Assembly (NCBI GenBank): GCA_022600955.1
Contig: JAHZJK010000024.1
Coordinates: 186,003 to 250,002 of the forward strand
Direction: 5' to 3'
Length of the DNA: 64,000 nt
Source: Gammaproteobacteria bacterium
Lineage (GTDB): Bacteria; Pseudomonadota; Gammaproteobacteria; Steroidobacterales; Woeseiaceae
The notes below the pieces were generated by a model. That model did not search any database and was not told the DNA's origin. It saw only the letters and a program-made list of their open reading frames with translations. Below, in pieces: positions 45,364 to 55,837 of the stretch (positions are counted from its first letter, which is position 1; each line of letters starts with the position of its first letter). Position numbers and translations under genes: made by a program.

Positions 45364-47420
45364 TGCGCCGGCTGAGGCTATTTGCCGCCACCGCTCTCGC
45401 GGTATTTCTTGCAGCATGTCCTGCGGCGCAGAACAAAGACGTGGAAATTGACGAAGTCTGGATAAAGATGCCGGACGGCGTTCGACTCGCGGCCGACCTG
45501 TATTGGCCCGCAGGCGCAGACAGGAACGAACGCTATCCCGTTCTGCTTGAGTACCTGCCGTACAGAAAAGACGAGTCGCGCGCACGAAACTTTTCGCTCT
45601 ATTCGTATTTCCTGCAACATGGCTACGTCATTGCTCGTGTCGATATGCGCGGTACGGGCCGGAGCGAAGGCAAGACTATTCCGTACGAGTATTCAGAAAT
45701 TGAACTCGACGATGGAGAGCAGGTTATCGACTGGCTCTCCAGCCAGGCCTGGTCAAGCGGCGGAGTCGGAATGTTCGGTATTTCCTGGGGCGGGTTCAAT
45801 TCAATTCAGATGGCAATGCGAAACCCGCCCGCACTGAAGGCGTTCGTTGCCGTGATGGCGACCGAGTACCTATACCAGGAAGATGTGCATTACATGGACG
45901 GCATTATGCATACCGATTCATGGATGATGAGTAATGATCTTTACAATGCGTTGCCAGGGGCACCGGATTTCACGCTCGACGAGGAGTGGATCAAAAATCG
46001 CTTCGAGGTTGAACCAAGCGTATACACATACATGCGGCAACAGCGCGATGGCCCGTTTTGGGACCGGGCTTCCGCACGCGGCCAGTACCAGAAAATTCAA
46101 GTGCCGGGCTACCACATCGGCGGCTGGTATGACGGTTACCGCAATAGCCTGCCGCGGATGCTGGAGCATGTGGATGCACCGGTGAAAGCGATGATCGGTC
46201 CCTGGGACCACTATTTTCCTCACAATGCCTGGCCGGAACCGGTAATCGAATGGCGCCACGAGGCAGTGCGCTGGTTTGATCACTGGCTCAAAGACGAGGA
46301 CACCGGGATTCTTGAGGAACCTGATTTCGCCGTCTATGTTCGAGACTACTATCCGCCTGACCCCGACTTGAGCAAAGTGCCCGGTCATTGGCGCTGGGAG
46401 GATAGCTGGCCTGTAGAGCGAATCGAGCTGCAGGACTGGTTTGCATCGCCGGATCACGGACTTTCCATGCGGGCCGCAGAAAGTGCCACGCACAGTATGC
46501 AGTACAAACCATCGATGGGCCTCGAAGGCGGAGGACCAACGATGTGGTGGGGAAGTGTCACTCCGGATCAGCAGCCCATGGACGACCACGGTCTCACGTA
46601 TGACAGTGAGCCGTTGGACGCACCGTTGGAGATACTGGGTCGACCTGTCGCAAAACTCAACGTTGCCGCAGATGCGACCCGGGCGAACTGGGTAGTACGA
46701 ATCTCAGACGTAGCGCCCGATGGGCAGGTGACCCTGGTTGCCGGGGCGGGCTTCAACGGAACGCATCGAAACTCCTCGCGGCAGCCCGAAGATGTGATTC
46801 CAGGTGAGTATTTTTCTCTCGACATCGACCTGCATTTCACGTCCTGGGTTTTCCCGAAGGACCACCGGATACGGGTTGCGATCAGCAACGCCCGGTGGCC
46901 GATGCTTTGGCCGACCCCGTTACCAATGGTATCGAGCATAGCGATAGGCGGCGACAATGGTTTGCGCATGACGTTGCCTGTTGTGCCGACGGGTGAGGAG
47001 CGACAGCCCGAATTCCAGCAGCCCGCGCCAGACCCTGTGCTGCCTGGCTTTGCGACGCTGGACGCGGGCAACATTACCGGCTACGCGGCTATTACGACAA
47101 TCGAGCGAGACGCGGACACGGGTGACGCATTCGGCGTTGCGACCAATTCAGGAGCCACGCAATACCCCTGGGGCATCGAGCGGTTTGAAGAAGAAATCGA
47201 GCATCGCACGTCCGATGCGGATCCTGCGAACACCTCAGTAGTAGGACGTTACAAACTGACGGAAGAACTGGAAGACCGCACGCTCGAGTTCGAGCAGACT
47301 GTCGAGTTTCGAAGTGACGAAGAAAACTTCTACCTGGCATTCCATCGATGGGTGCTCGTGAACGGTGAACCCTTCGTCGAAAAAAGCTGGGACGAAACCA
47401 TACCGCGAGACTTCCAGTAG
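45363..47420 (+). CDS. CocE/NonD-family alpha/beta hydrolase lipoprotein
   Basis: 685 residues starting on the last base of the sstT stop codon. Lipobox FLAAC. The alpha/beta-hydrolase domain opens WIKMPDGVRLAADLYWPAG and has the nucleophile in GISWGGF. The catalytic Asp/His region is MIGPWDHYFPHNAWPEP. A C-terminal jelly-roll (X-Pro dipeptidyl-peptidase C-terminal-like) domain follows (FTSWVFPKDHRIRVAISNARWP). Family members include cocaine esterase, glutaryl-7-ACA acylases and X-Pro peptidases. The substrate is unknown. Coupling to SstT raises peptide or amino-acid scavenging as an inference. Confidence 0.86.
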   Translation: MRRLRLFAATALAVFLAACPAAQNKDVEIDEVWIKMPDGVRLAADLYWPAGADRNERYPVLLEYLPYRKDESRARNFSLYSYFLQHGYVIARVDMRGTGRSEGKTIPYEYSEIELDDGEQVIDWLSSQAWSSGGVGMFGISWGGFNSIQMAMRNPPALKAFVAVMATEYLYQEDVHYMDGIMHTDSWMMSNDLYNALPGAPDFTLDEEWIKNRFEVEPSVYTYMRQQRDGPFWDRASARGQYQKIQVPGYHIGGWYDGYRNSLPRMLEHVDAPVKAMIGPWDHYFPHNAWPEPVIEWRHEAVRWFDHWLKDEDTGILEEPDFAVYVRDYYPPDPDLSKVPGHWRWEDSWPVERIELQDWFASPDHGLSMRAAESATHSMQYKPSMGLEGGGPTMWWGSVTPDQQPMDDHGLTYDSEPLDAPLEILGRPVAKLNVAADATRANWVVRISDVAPDGQVTLVAGAGFNGTHRNSSRQPEDVIPGEYFSLDIDLHFTSWVFPKDHRIRVAISNARWPMLWPTPLPMVSSIAIGGDNGLRMTLPVVPTGEERQPEFQQPAPDPVLPGFATLDAGNITGYAAITTIERDADTGDAFGVATNSGATQYPWGIERFEEEIEHRTSDADPANTSVVGRYKLTEELEDRTLEFEQTVEFRSDEENFYLAFHRWVLVNGEPFVEKSWDETIPRDFQ

Positions 47421-47456
47421 GCCGAGACCAGCAAAACGGAACACGTGGCTCCGGGC

Positions 47457-48140
47457 TCACTCCAGATAGTTATCTTCCAGGAATTTTGATCGAAAGTTTT
47501 GTGGCGGCGACAGAATGTCCGGGCGGCCTTCCGGCGTAAAGTCCATCAGGTTCCAGTAGGGCCACACTGTGTCGACGTGGTTGCCCCGAAGCTCAGTGGC
47601 CCAGAAGTGCAGTATTTTGCCATCGTGTTTCCTGAAGACGTTCAGTGTTGGCCATTGCATGTCGTCGTTGTCGCCCTGACAGCGATAGTCTTCCTGGTAA
47701 GTGCTGTTGTAACCCGAAAGCAGGTCAATTTGTGACCATCCGCGAGTTTTCGCCCATGCGTTTATCTTCTCGGCAGGAGCCTTGGCAATACCGCAAAAAG
47801 CGGCATTCTTGCCAACCTGGAACGCGCTGCGGTCGAAGCCGTCCATCAAGGACGTGCATGAAGGACACGGATTGTCCCAACCGGGCCCGTACATGAAGTT
47901 GTAGAGTAGCAGTGTAGGCTTGTCGCCGAACAAGTCTGAAAACCTGACACTCTCGCCGACCTTGCCATCATTGGCTCGTTGAAAAGTATAGTCCTCTTTC
48001 AGTTCGCCACCCGGCGGTAGCTCGCGTCGCTTTCTTGCCACGGCCTTAACCTGGTCGACCAGCGCCTGTTCTTCTTGCAGCAATTCATCGCGCGCTCTGC
48101 GGTACTCGGGACTTTCATTGGGGTAGCGTATATCTGACAT
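47457..48140 (-). CDS. DUF899 thioredoxin-like protein
   Basis: 227 residues from the ATG at 48140. The DUF899 pattern is LLLYNFMYGPGWDNPCPSCTSLMDGFDR, with a CPSC redox-type motif at about 100, and ending NLMDFTPEGRPDILSPP. The fold is thioredoxin-like. Proteins of this family are widespread but not functionally defined. No partner gene adjacent: convergent with the hydrolase and 89 bases downstream of the small secreted protein gene. Confidence 0.85.
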   Translation of the reverse strand: MSDIRYPNESPEYRRARDELLQEEQALVDQVKAVARKRRELPPGGELKEDYTFQRANDGKVGESVRFSDLFGDKPTLLLYNFMYGPGWDNPCPSCTSLMDGFDRSAFQVGKNAAFCGIAKAPAEKINAWAKTRGWSQIDLLSGYNSTYQEDYRCQGDNDDMQWPTLNVFRKHDGKILHFWATELRGNHVDTVWPYWNLMDFTPEGRPDILSPPQNFRSKFLEDNYLE

Positions 48141-48228
48141 GAGAAAGGACCTCGCCTGACGTGACAATCAACTATACAAGTATAGCCAACACGTGTGGCG
48201 TTGCAGTTTCACGGACGCGTGGTACGCG

Positions 48229-48579
48229 TTAGTAGGCGTCGAAGGTCAGGTATCTATCGAGAAATTGCAGTCGGACCGGGTCTGATTCGCTCTTGCGAAC
48301 GACCCTCGCGCGGTAGTGCAGCCCGAAGATACCGTCTGAATTAATGCCGATAAACCAGCGCGACCTGCGGGAATCACTGAGCGTGAGAAGGGAGATGTTT
48401 CGTATCCGACTAACCTGCGCATAAGGGCTGTTGTCGTGAAACTCAATCTGCAGCATCGACTCGTCGTAGTCAGCCACAGTCGTGTCTTGTGCGGCCAGGG
48501 GAGGACTCAGCAACAGCAGGGCGATCACGGACAGGCTCACTTTCGATGTTGCGGGCGCGGTACTGCGTAATCGGGTCAT
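48229..48579 (-). CDS. Small secreted protein of unknown function
   Basis: About 116 residues from the ATG at 48579. A longer frame to 48651 is possible. Signal peptide KVSLSVIALLLLSPPLAAQ. The mature part is short and beta-rich (SRWFIGINSDGIFGLHYRAR and FLDRYLTFDAY). No family recognised. Confidence 0.5.
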   Translation of the reverse strand: MTRLRSTAPATSKVSLSVIALLLLSPPLAAQDTTVADYDESMLQIEFHDNSPYAQVSRIRNISLLTLSDSRRSRWFIGINSDGIFGLHYRARVVRKSESDPVRLQFLDRYLTFDAY

Positions 48580-48875
48580 GGATGCACCGGTTCTGACTAA
48601 CGTTCTGACAGATTGACAGAAGCGCTGCAAAAATACGTTTACCCAGATCACGATTCAGCAGAGGGATTGCATCCTGCCTTATGTAAGCTGGGCGTTACAA
48701 GCGGCAGTTATACCGAGCGATCGACGGAGTCGGGTTACCATAATTGACGTGTATACTCGATTTTCGTGGCGCGCAGCTGCGAACACTGCCCGAAGAGTTT
48801 CGCGAAAGCTCACATTCTCGTGGCAAGCGATCTGCATTGGTCGTTTAGCTACAAAGGCTCGAAGGAGTAAGAACA
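48580..48875. other. Divergent intergenic gap, no gene seen
   Basis: About 296 bases between the small secreted protein gene and the DUF305-LVIVD gene. A TATACT hexamer at 48752-48757 lacks a matching -35. No gene, hairpin or repeat that I can support. Confidence 0.4.
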
Positions 48876-51317
48876 TTGATCGAAATCATTGATACCGCGA
48901 AGGGAATAGTTGCTCGCGTAGTTCTCGGCGCAGCACTCCTGAGCCACATGGTCGCGGGTTTGGCCGATACGCCAATTATTCAGCCAGGCGCGCCAGGTGA
49001 GGTAGCACGTGACCTGACCGCGGAACAGGCAATCGAGATTGCAGACACGAGCTATTCGCCCGCAGATGCACAGTTCATGCTGGACATGGTGCCGCATCAC
49101 CACCAGGCCATGCAGATGGCAGCGCTCGTCGCTGAGCGTACCAATCGGCCAGAACTTATCGACGTTGCGGGGCGTATCAACGCGTCTCAAGGGGACGAGA
49201 TTGCGTTCATGCAGCAGTGGTTGCGCGATCGTGGGGAGCGAGTACCGAATCCAACCGAGCACGATGCGATGCACACAACGCATGCGATGGCTGGAATGGC
49301 GACGCCAGCACAGATGGCAGAGCTGGCCGCATCCGAGGGTACCGCCTTTGACAAACTATTTCTGCAGCTGATGATCACGCATCACGATGGTGCGGTGAAG
49401 ATGGTTGAAGAACTCCTGGAACAACCGGGATCCGCATACGACCCAGTGTTGTTCGAGTTTACGAACGATATTACCAATGACCAGACAAGCGAAATCGAAC
49501 GTATGAATGCGCTTCTGGTTAGCTTGTCCTCAGATCCACGTGCTGGCCTCTCGGCAGGACTAAGTGATGCTGGCGAGGCGATATTGAACATGCAGCTCCT
49601 TGCTTCTCTGCCGAAGGCAGCGGGCTTTGTTGATCCTCGCAATCCGGCTGGCTTGCCGCCGGAACGGCTTCAAAACGAGGCAGACGAAACAATTGAGGAT
49701 GAAGAAGAGGCCGAGGATGAGGCAGCCGATGACGATGGGCGTTCCCCGCTTTTGAGCTTCTCGAATACGGATATGGCGTTTGCCGGCGATGTACTGGTGG
49801 CTGGCAGTTACCATGGCTTCAACGTGTACCGACTTCTCGACGATGGTATTCCGCAACTATTAAGCTCGATAGTGTGTCCGGGCGGTCAGGGCGACGTTTC
49901 CATCGTTGGCGACCTTTTGATCATGTCGGTGGAGCAGACGCGCGGACGTCTCGATTGTGGACTTGAAGGTGTCGTCGAAGACGTCAGTGCTGATCGTTTT
50001 CGCGGTCTGCGTATTTTTGATATCAGCGATTTGACACGCCCGGTACAGGTTGGTGCGGTACAAACCTGTCGTGGTTCGCACACGCACTCGGTTGTTTCCG
50101 GCCCAGGCAAAGCGCGCAAGATTGTCGTTTACAATTCTGGTACGTCCAGCGTGCGTGAGGAAGACGAACTCGCCGGCTGTATTGACGAATCGCCAGGCGA
50201 CGATCGCACAGCATTGTTCAGAATCGACGTTATTGAAATTCCTGTCGACGCACCATCACAGGCCCGTATTGTTGACAGCCCGGCAGTGTTTGCCGATCCG
50301 GAAACCGGCGCGCTGGGTGGATTGTGGCGTGGCGGTGACCATGGTGATGAAACCCAGGAGACCTACCAAACGGACCAGTGTCACGACATCACTGTGTTCC
50401 CCGAATTGAAGATCGCCGCCGGGGCGTGTTCCGGCAACGGCATTCTTTTCGATATCTCCAACCCCAGGAAGCCCAAGCGGATTGACGAAGTCGTCGACGC
50501 AGGATTTGCCTACTGGCACTCGGCGACATTCAACAATGATGGCACCAAAGTTATTTTCACAGACGAATGGGGCGGCGGCAGCCGGCCACGCTGTCGTACC
50601 TATGATCCGCTGACGTGGGGTGCAGATGCAATCTATGACATTGTCGACGGTTCACTTGAGTATCGAGGGCATTTCAAAATGCCGGCACCTCAGGTTGAGC
50701 AGGAAAACTGCGTAGCGCACAACGGTTCTATTGTGCCTGTCCCCGGTCGGGATATTTTCGTGCAGGCCTGGTATCAGGGCGGCATTTCCGTCATTGATTT
50801 CACCGATTCTGCCAATCCAATTGAAATTGCGTTTTTCGACCGCGGTCCGATTGATGCTGAGGATTTGGTAACGGGTGGTTTTTGGTCGGCATACTGGTAT
50901 GGCGGTCGCATTTACGGTACCGAAATTGTTCGTGGCCTGGACGTGCTGGCACTTGTCCCGAGTGAGCACCTGTCGAAAAATGAAATCGCTGCTGCAATGA
51001 TCGCTGATCAGGATGCGGTGTTTAATCCTCAGCAGCAGTTTCCGGTCAGCTGGCCGGCTGATCCGGTTGTGGCGCGCGCCCTCATCGATCAATTACAACG
51101 CAGTAACGCCTTGGCAGCAGGGGTCTCAGGCAATCTTGATGCGGCCCTGAGCGAATCAACGACTGTGCTCAATGCAGGCGATCGAAACAAGCGCCTGGCA
51201 GCACGATTGAAGGCGCTGGCGGCATCAGTCAGGAAAGGCAACGGTGGTACATTGATTAAGAGGCGACGCATCGCACTGGCTGAAGCCTTGAATGGCATCG
51301 CGATGCGATTGCGATAA
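48876..51317 (+). CDS. DUF305 domain fused to an LVIVD beta-propeller
   Basis: 813 residues from a TTG with AAGGAG nine bases upstream. Signal-like N-terminus (ARVVLGAALLSHMVAGLA). Residues of about 55-215 are DUF305 (ferritin-like four-helix) with MVPHHHQAMQMA and MITHHDGAVKM, which in other members bind metal. An acidic linker (ETIEDEEEAEDEAADDDG) leads to LVIVD-type propeller repeats such as GLRIFDISDLTRPVQVGAV and GGISVIDFTDSANPIEIAFF. Probably exported, and may couple metal binding to a surface-exposed propeller. Function unknown. Confidence 0.82.
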   Translation: MIEIIDTAKGIVARVVLGAALLSHMVAGLADTPIIQPGAPGEVARDLTAEQAIEIADTSYSPADAQFMLDMVPHHHQAMQMAALVAERTNRPELIDVAGRINASQGDEIAFMQQWLRDRGERVPNPTEHDAMHTTHAMAGMATPAQMAELAASEGTAFDKLFLQLMITHHDGAVKMVEELLEQPGSAYDPVLFEFTNDITNDQTSEIERMNALLVSLSSDPRAGLSAGLSDAGEAILNMQLLASLPKAAGFVDPRNPAGLPPERLQNEADETIEDEEEAEDEAADDDGRSPLLSFSNTDMAFAGDVLVAGSYHGFNVYRLLDDGIPQLLSSIVCPGGQGDVSIVGDLLIMSVEQTRGRLDCGLEGVVEDVSADRFRGLRIFDISDLTRPVQVGAVQTCRGSHTHSVVSGPGKARKIVVYNSGTSSVREEDELAGCIDESPGDDRTALFRIDVIEIPVDAPSQARIVDSPAVFADPETGALGGLWRGGDHGDETQETYQTDQCHDITVFPELKIAAGACSGNGILFDISNPRKPKRIDEVVDAGFAYWHSATFNNDGTKVIFTDEWGGGSRPRCRTYDPLTWGADAIYDIVDGSLEYRGHFKMPAPQVEQENCVAHNGSIVPVPGRDIFVQAWYQGGISVIDFTDSANPIEIAFFDRGPIDAEDLVTGGFWSAYWYGGRIYGTEIVRGLDVLALVPSEHLSKNEIAAAMIADQDAVFNPQQQFPVSWPADPVVARALIDQLQRSNALAAGVSGNLDAALSESTTVLNAGDRNKRLAARLKALAASVRKGNGGTLIKRRRIALAEALNGIAMRLR

Positions 51318-51339
51318 TCGACTGAACTGATGGGAGATC

Positions 51340-54300
51340 TTACCCGGGTGAGCGCTCGATACCGTGTCGCTTCATCTTGGATCGCAGCGTGCTCGACGGC
51401 AATCCCAAAATAGCCGCCGCGCCACCCGAGCCGGAGATCTTCCAATTGGTCCCTTCCAGCACGCTAATGATGTGATTACGTTCGACGGACGATAGATCGG
51501 CGCTGATTACTTCGACCTCGGACCGTGACAAGGAAGGATTTGCGGGTGCTCGAAGCTTCACGGGCAGTTCCAGAATCTTCTTGTCTTCGGCCGAAATCAG
51601 GGCGCGTTCAATCACGCTCTCGAGCTCGCGAATATTGCCTGGCCATGTGTGCTCGACAAGCTCTTTGACCATTCTGGCCGAAAGCGCATCAATGTCTTTG
51701 CCGAGGCGTCCCGCATGTTTGTGAACAAAGTGCTCAGCCAGCAGCGGTATATCACCCTTGCGCTCTCGCAAGGCGGGCAGAGAGATTGGGAAGTTGCAAA
51801 TTCTGTAATACAGATCAGCGCGGAATTCTCCACGCGCGATACTCTGCTTCAGGTCTCTGTTAGTCGCTGCGATCAGGCGTACGTCGGCAATCAGGGTTTT
51901 CGTTCCGCCGATGCGCTGAAACTCACCTGTCTGCAATACGCGTAGCAGCTTGCCCTGAAGGTCAAGTGGCAGTTCACCGATCTCATCGAGAAACAGCGTG
52001 CCAGTGTGCGCCATCTCAAATCGTCCATGCCGTCTTGCCTCTGCTCCAGTAAACGCACCTTTCTCATGTCCGAACAGCTCACTCTCTATCAGGTTCTCTG
52101 GCAAGGCCGGACAATTCACGCTGACCATGGGTTTGTCGCTTCGCGCGCTAAGCTTGTGTATGGCACGAGCGATCAGTTCCTTGCCGGTGCCTGTTTCCCC
52201 AAGAACAAGCGTCGTCACATCCGTAGGCGCAACTTTTTCTACGGCCATGAGACACTGTCTCAGTCCTGAGTCCTCGCCAACAATCTCGTCGAACCCGTGA
52301 GCGAGCTTCACCTTCTCTCGAAGATAGTGATTTTCCTGCTGCAGTTCATTCTTCAGGTGTTCTATCCTGGCCATCTTGTGAGCTCGGGCAATCGCACCGG
52401 CCAGGCTTTCCGCCACAAGCCGTAGTTCCGCAATCGTCGAGTCGCTCCAGCTGCGCTTTTCGCCCAGCACCGAGAATGTACCGACACCTTCGATTCTTTC
52501 TTCTACCTGTAACGGGAAGACGAGTAAGGATTTCACTCCCCGCTTCCTGAAGATCCTTTCATCGATTGCTGCAGCTTTGGGCAAGTTGTCGATGTCATTG
52601 ACGACAATTGCACGATTCGCTGTCAGCTCATCAACAACCCACGGAATTTGCGCCCTCTGCAGCCCTGCAGCTGGATTCGAGTTTGGCGCCCGCACCCAAT
52701 TGTGCGCGGGCCGCATGTTTTCCGGGTCGCCGCTAAACCACCAGAAATTTATTGCATCGAGCTGAAAGCGAGTTCCTATTGACGTCAGGCCATCATTGAT
52801 CTGCTTTTCGACTTTACTCGGTTGCGCCTGTATCAGTTCCGTGGACAGCGTCGCCAGCAGTTCCTGGAATTCTGCTCGACGGCGGAAACCGTCTTCGGCC
52901 TCTTTGCGTTCGGTTATATCGTGCAGGGTCCCGGTCATCCCGAACGGCTTTGCGTTCTCATCAAACGTAGTTTTTCCCTGCTCGTGAACGATTCGAGTCG
53001 CACCGTCAGATCGTAAGATTCGATAGTCGACCGAGTATTCTTGCCCCGTACTGATCGCCTTTTGAATCACGTCGTCGACAAATTCCCGGTCAGCAGGATG
53101 TACGCGATCGAGATAGTCGCTATAGGCTAGTGGCGCCGTGTCCTGAATTTGGAACAGCCTGTAGATCTGGTCTGACCACCACAGATAATGGGGATGGAAA
53201 TGCCACTCCCAGTTACCGATATTCGCCATACGCTGCGCATCCGTAAGGCGTCCCTGAATAACGCCTAGCTCCGCAGCGAACTTCAGGTCATCAGCTTGCT
53301 GGACGATTCTTGTGTGAATCTTGAAAGCAGTAACGACCAGGCCGATCGATGCCAACAGATAGGCCGCATAGGCCCACCAGGTTCTCCACGGGGCGGGTAA
53401 CATAGTGAACTCGAAGGTTGCGTCCTGTTCACTCCACACGTCATTGTTGTTTGAGCCCTTGACCCGGAAGACGTAGTCGCCGGCCGGCAAGTTTGTATAG
53501 GTGACCTCATGCTTCGTTCCGGCGTCCACCCAGGAACGGTCGATACCTTCCAACTGGTACATGAATCGGTTTTTCTGCGGTGCTGCGTAATCCAGGGCCG
53601 AGAATTCAAATCCAATTACGTTTTCATGATGGCCAAGTTGCTTGATGCCTTCGCTTCTCGGAGATTCGTCAAGTTGTTGCATGCTATTCAGGCTGAGGAA
53701 CTTCGTAATGGCTATCTGCGGTGGTTGACCGCCGCCGGTTACCTGCTCCGGATAAAACGCGTTGAAACCATTGACGCCACCGAAGTACAGTCGACCGTCG
53801 CTCGCGCCAAATGAAGCTCCAACATTAAACTCGTCATCCTGTAGTCCGTGGCTCGTATCGAAATTCGTGAACTCCAGTTTGCCAATATCCAGCTTTGATA
53901 CGCCGCGTCCGGTGCTCAACCAGAGATGACCTTTCCGGTCCCATAGTCCACCTATAATCGTTGCACTTGGAAGGCCGTCCTGAGTAGAGAAACGCTGGAA
54001 TCGTTCTGTGCCGTACTGTCTGTCTGACAGTTTCCAGCGATTAAGACCGCGTCCTTTCACGCCGATCCAGAAATCCCCAATGGCATCCTCTGTGATCATG
54101 TAGATCTCGTCGCCGCTAAGTCCATCGAAGCGATCCGGATCCGCACGGTAGGACGTAAATACGCCTGTGGACGGATCCATTTGATTCAAGCCGCCGCCAT
54201 ACGTGCCGAACCAAAGTTCGCCGAGACTATCTTCGAACATTGTCAGAACGCGGTCATCGCTTAGCGACTTCGGGTCGTCACCGGAATGCTGAAAACGTGA

Positions 54301-55833
54301 GAATGTCTGCGTATCTCGATCGAATCGGTTCACGCCACCGCCAAACGTACCAATCCACAGAATGTTCCGGCTGTCCTCGAAAATGAACGTAATGCCGTCA
54401 GAACTTATGCTCGAACTGTCATCGCTGGCGTGGCGAAAATGCTGGAATGTATTGTTGCTGCTGTCGTAACGATCCAGGCCAGACGATCGTGTGCCAGCCC
54501 ACACGATTCCCTCGGAGTCTACGAGCAGAGACATGATCAGATCACTGGACAGACTGGACTCGTCGCCGGGCTGGTGCCGGATACGTTGGAAATTGTCACT
54601 GTCACGATCCAGTTTGCTTATTCCCCCGCCGTAGCTTCCGACCAGGATGCTACCGTCATGGCTTTCGGCAAAAGCCAGCACCGTATTCTCGCTGAGACTG
54701 GCGTCGTCGTTCAGGCTGTTCCGGTAGTGCGCAATGGCTCGACTTGTCTGGTTCCACAAATTCAGTCCGTTGTAAGTCCCGACCCACAAGACCCCGCCGC
54801 GATCTTGAAAAATCGATGAAACATTGTTGTGTGAAAGGCTGTATTTGTCGCTCGGATCGTTGCTGTAGTTCTCGAAGCTGCGCGATGTTGGGTTCCAGGC
54901 ACTGAGTCCGTCACGAGTCGCTATCCAGAGTACTCCGTCACTATCCTGGAAGAAGGAGTTGATGCGGTTGGCGCCAATACTTGACGGATCATCAGGATCA
55001 TTGAGAAAGTGCTCAAATTCGCCAGTCTCATTGCTGAGCCTGCTCACGCCCTGAGATTCCGTGCCTATCCACAAATCTCGGTTGGCGTCTTCGTAGATGG
55101 CGCGGATTAGATTTCCCCTGATAGTGGCGGAATCAGCCGGGTAGTAGCGAAAATTGGTAAACGTTCCAGACTCGACGTCGAGTTTGCTAAGACCGCCGTC
55201 TGTGCCGATGAGTAAATCACCATCGCTGGTTTCGAGGATGCTCCAGACATGTGCGCCGGCGAGGCTGGCAGGGTTGTCAGGGTCGTGACCGAAGTGCTCG
55301 AATGTCTCGGCGTCCCGATCGAAACGATCGAGTCCCGACCCATCTGTGCCAACCCAGAATTCTCCGCGGCTATCTTCGTAGATTACACGGACCCGGTTGT
55401 TCGCTATGGACTGCGGGTTACTGGGGTCATGCAGATAGTTAGTAAATGTTTCGGACGCGCGGTTGAATCGGGAAAGCCCGCCTGCGTCGGTCCCGGCCCA
55501 CAACGTGCCGGAACTGTCGAGTATCATCGTACGTGTGGACTCATCGGATATAGACAGCGGGTCTTCCGGCTGGTGCACGAACACCTTGAACTCGAAGCCA
55601 TCGTATCGATTCAGGCCATCCTGAGTTCCGAACCACATGAATCCGTCCTGATCCTGCAGGATTGCATAGACGAATGACTGCGACAGGCCGTCATCACGAG
55701 TAAGGTGCTGGAAGCGCAGGCTGCGCGATTCCGATGCGCTTGCTACTGAGGACACGCTGGTGACGACGAGTGCGATCAATCCAATGGAAGTGCACCAATT
55801 GTTGCAACGACGCCAAAGGGTACGAAGTAACAT
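51340..55833 (-). CDS. One-component membrane sensor: propellers-PAS-GAF-sigma54 activator
   Basis: 1497 residues from the ATG at 55833, four bases after the subtilase stop. Signal/anchor at the N-terminus. Fourteen reg_prop-like blades (WFGT/WVGT type) suggest two 7-bladed propellers, followed by a Y_Y_Y-like domain. One membrane helix ([19 protein letters not shown]) leads to PAS and GAF domains. The AAA+ domain has Walker [15 protein letters not shown] and Walker B LFLDEIGE, and a Fis-type helix-turn-helix closes the protein. There is no histidine kinase or receiver. It should activate sigma-54 promoters in response to an extracytoplasmic signal. The subtilase operon or the divergent DUF1538 operon could be targets. 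Confidence 0.88.
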   Translation of the reverse strand: MLLRTLWRRCNNWCTSIGLIALVVTSVSSVASASESRSLRFQHLTRDDGLSQSFVYAILQDQDGFMWFGTQDGLNRYDGFEFKVFVHQPEDPLSISDESTRTMILDSSGTLWAGTDAGGLSRFNRASETFTNYLHDPSNPQSIANNRVRVIYEDSRGEFWVGTDGSGLDRFDRDAETFEHFGHDPDNPASLAGAHVWSILETSDGDLLIGTDGGLSKLDVESGTFTNFRYYPADSATIRGNLIRAIYEDANRDLWIGTESQGVSRLSNETGEFEHFLNDPDDPSSIGANRINSFFQDSDGVLWIATRDGLSAWNPTSRSFENYSNDPSDKYSLSHNNVSSIFQDRGGVLWVGTYNGLNLWNQTSRAIAHYRNSLNDDASLSENTVLAFAESHDGSILVGSYGGGISKLDRDSDNFQRIRHQPGDESSLSSDLIMSLLVDSEGIVWAGTRSSGLDRYDSSNNTFQHFRHASDDSSSISSDGITFIFEDSRNILWIGTFGGGVNRFDRDTQTFSRFQHSGDDPKSLSDDRVLTMFEDSLGELWFGTYGGGLNQMDPSTGVFTSYRADPDRFDGLSGDEIYMITEDAIGDFWIGVKGRGLNRWKLSDRQYGTERFQRFSTQDGLPSATIIGGLWDRKGHLWLSTGRGVSKLDIGKLEFTNFDTSHGLQDDEFNVGASFGASDGRLYFGGVNGFNAFYPEQVTGGGQPPQIAITKFLSLNSMQQLDESPRSEGIKQLGHHENVIGFEFSALDYAAPQKNRFMYQLEGIDRSWVDAGTKHEVTYTNLPAGDYVFRVKGSNNNDVWSEQDATFEFTMLPAPWRTWWAYAAYLLASIGLVVTAFKIHTRIVQQADDLKFAAELGVIQGRLTDAQRMANIGNWEWHFHPHYLWWSDQIYRLFQIQDTAPLAYSDYLDRVHPADREFVDDVIQKAISTGQEYSVDYRILRSDGATRIVHEQGKTTFDENAKPFGMTGTLHDITERKEAEDGFRRRAEFQELLATLSTELIQAQPSKVEKQINDGLTSIGTRFQLDAINFWWFSGDPENMRPAHNWVRAPNSNPAAGLQRAQIPWVVDELTANRAIVVNDIDNLPKAAAIDERIFRKRGVKSLLVFPLQVEERIEGVGTFSVLGEKRSWSDSTIAELRLVAESLAGAIARAHKMARIEHLKNELQQENHYLREKVKLAHGFDEIVGEDSGLRQCLMAVEKVAPTDVTTLVLGETGTGKELIARAIHKLSARSDKPMVSVNCPALPENLIESELFGHEKGAFTGAEARRHGRFEMAHTGTLFLDEIGELPLDLQGKLLRVLQTGEFQRIGGTKTLIADVRLIAATNRDLKQSIARGEFRADLYYRICNFPISLPALRERKGDIPLLAEHFVHKHAGRLGKDIDALSARMVKELVEHTWPGNIRELESVIERALISAEDKKILELPVKLRAPANPSLSRSEVEVISADLSSVERNHIISVLEGTNWKISGSGGAAAILGLPSSTLRSKMKRHGIERSPG

Positions 55834-55837
55834 GACT

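Noticed and set aside
44779..45585. 268-codon open frame antisense across sstT and the hydrolase
   Set aside because: Covers the well-supported ends of two genes. Low-complexity Arg/Gln-rich translation.
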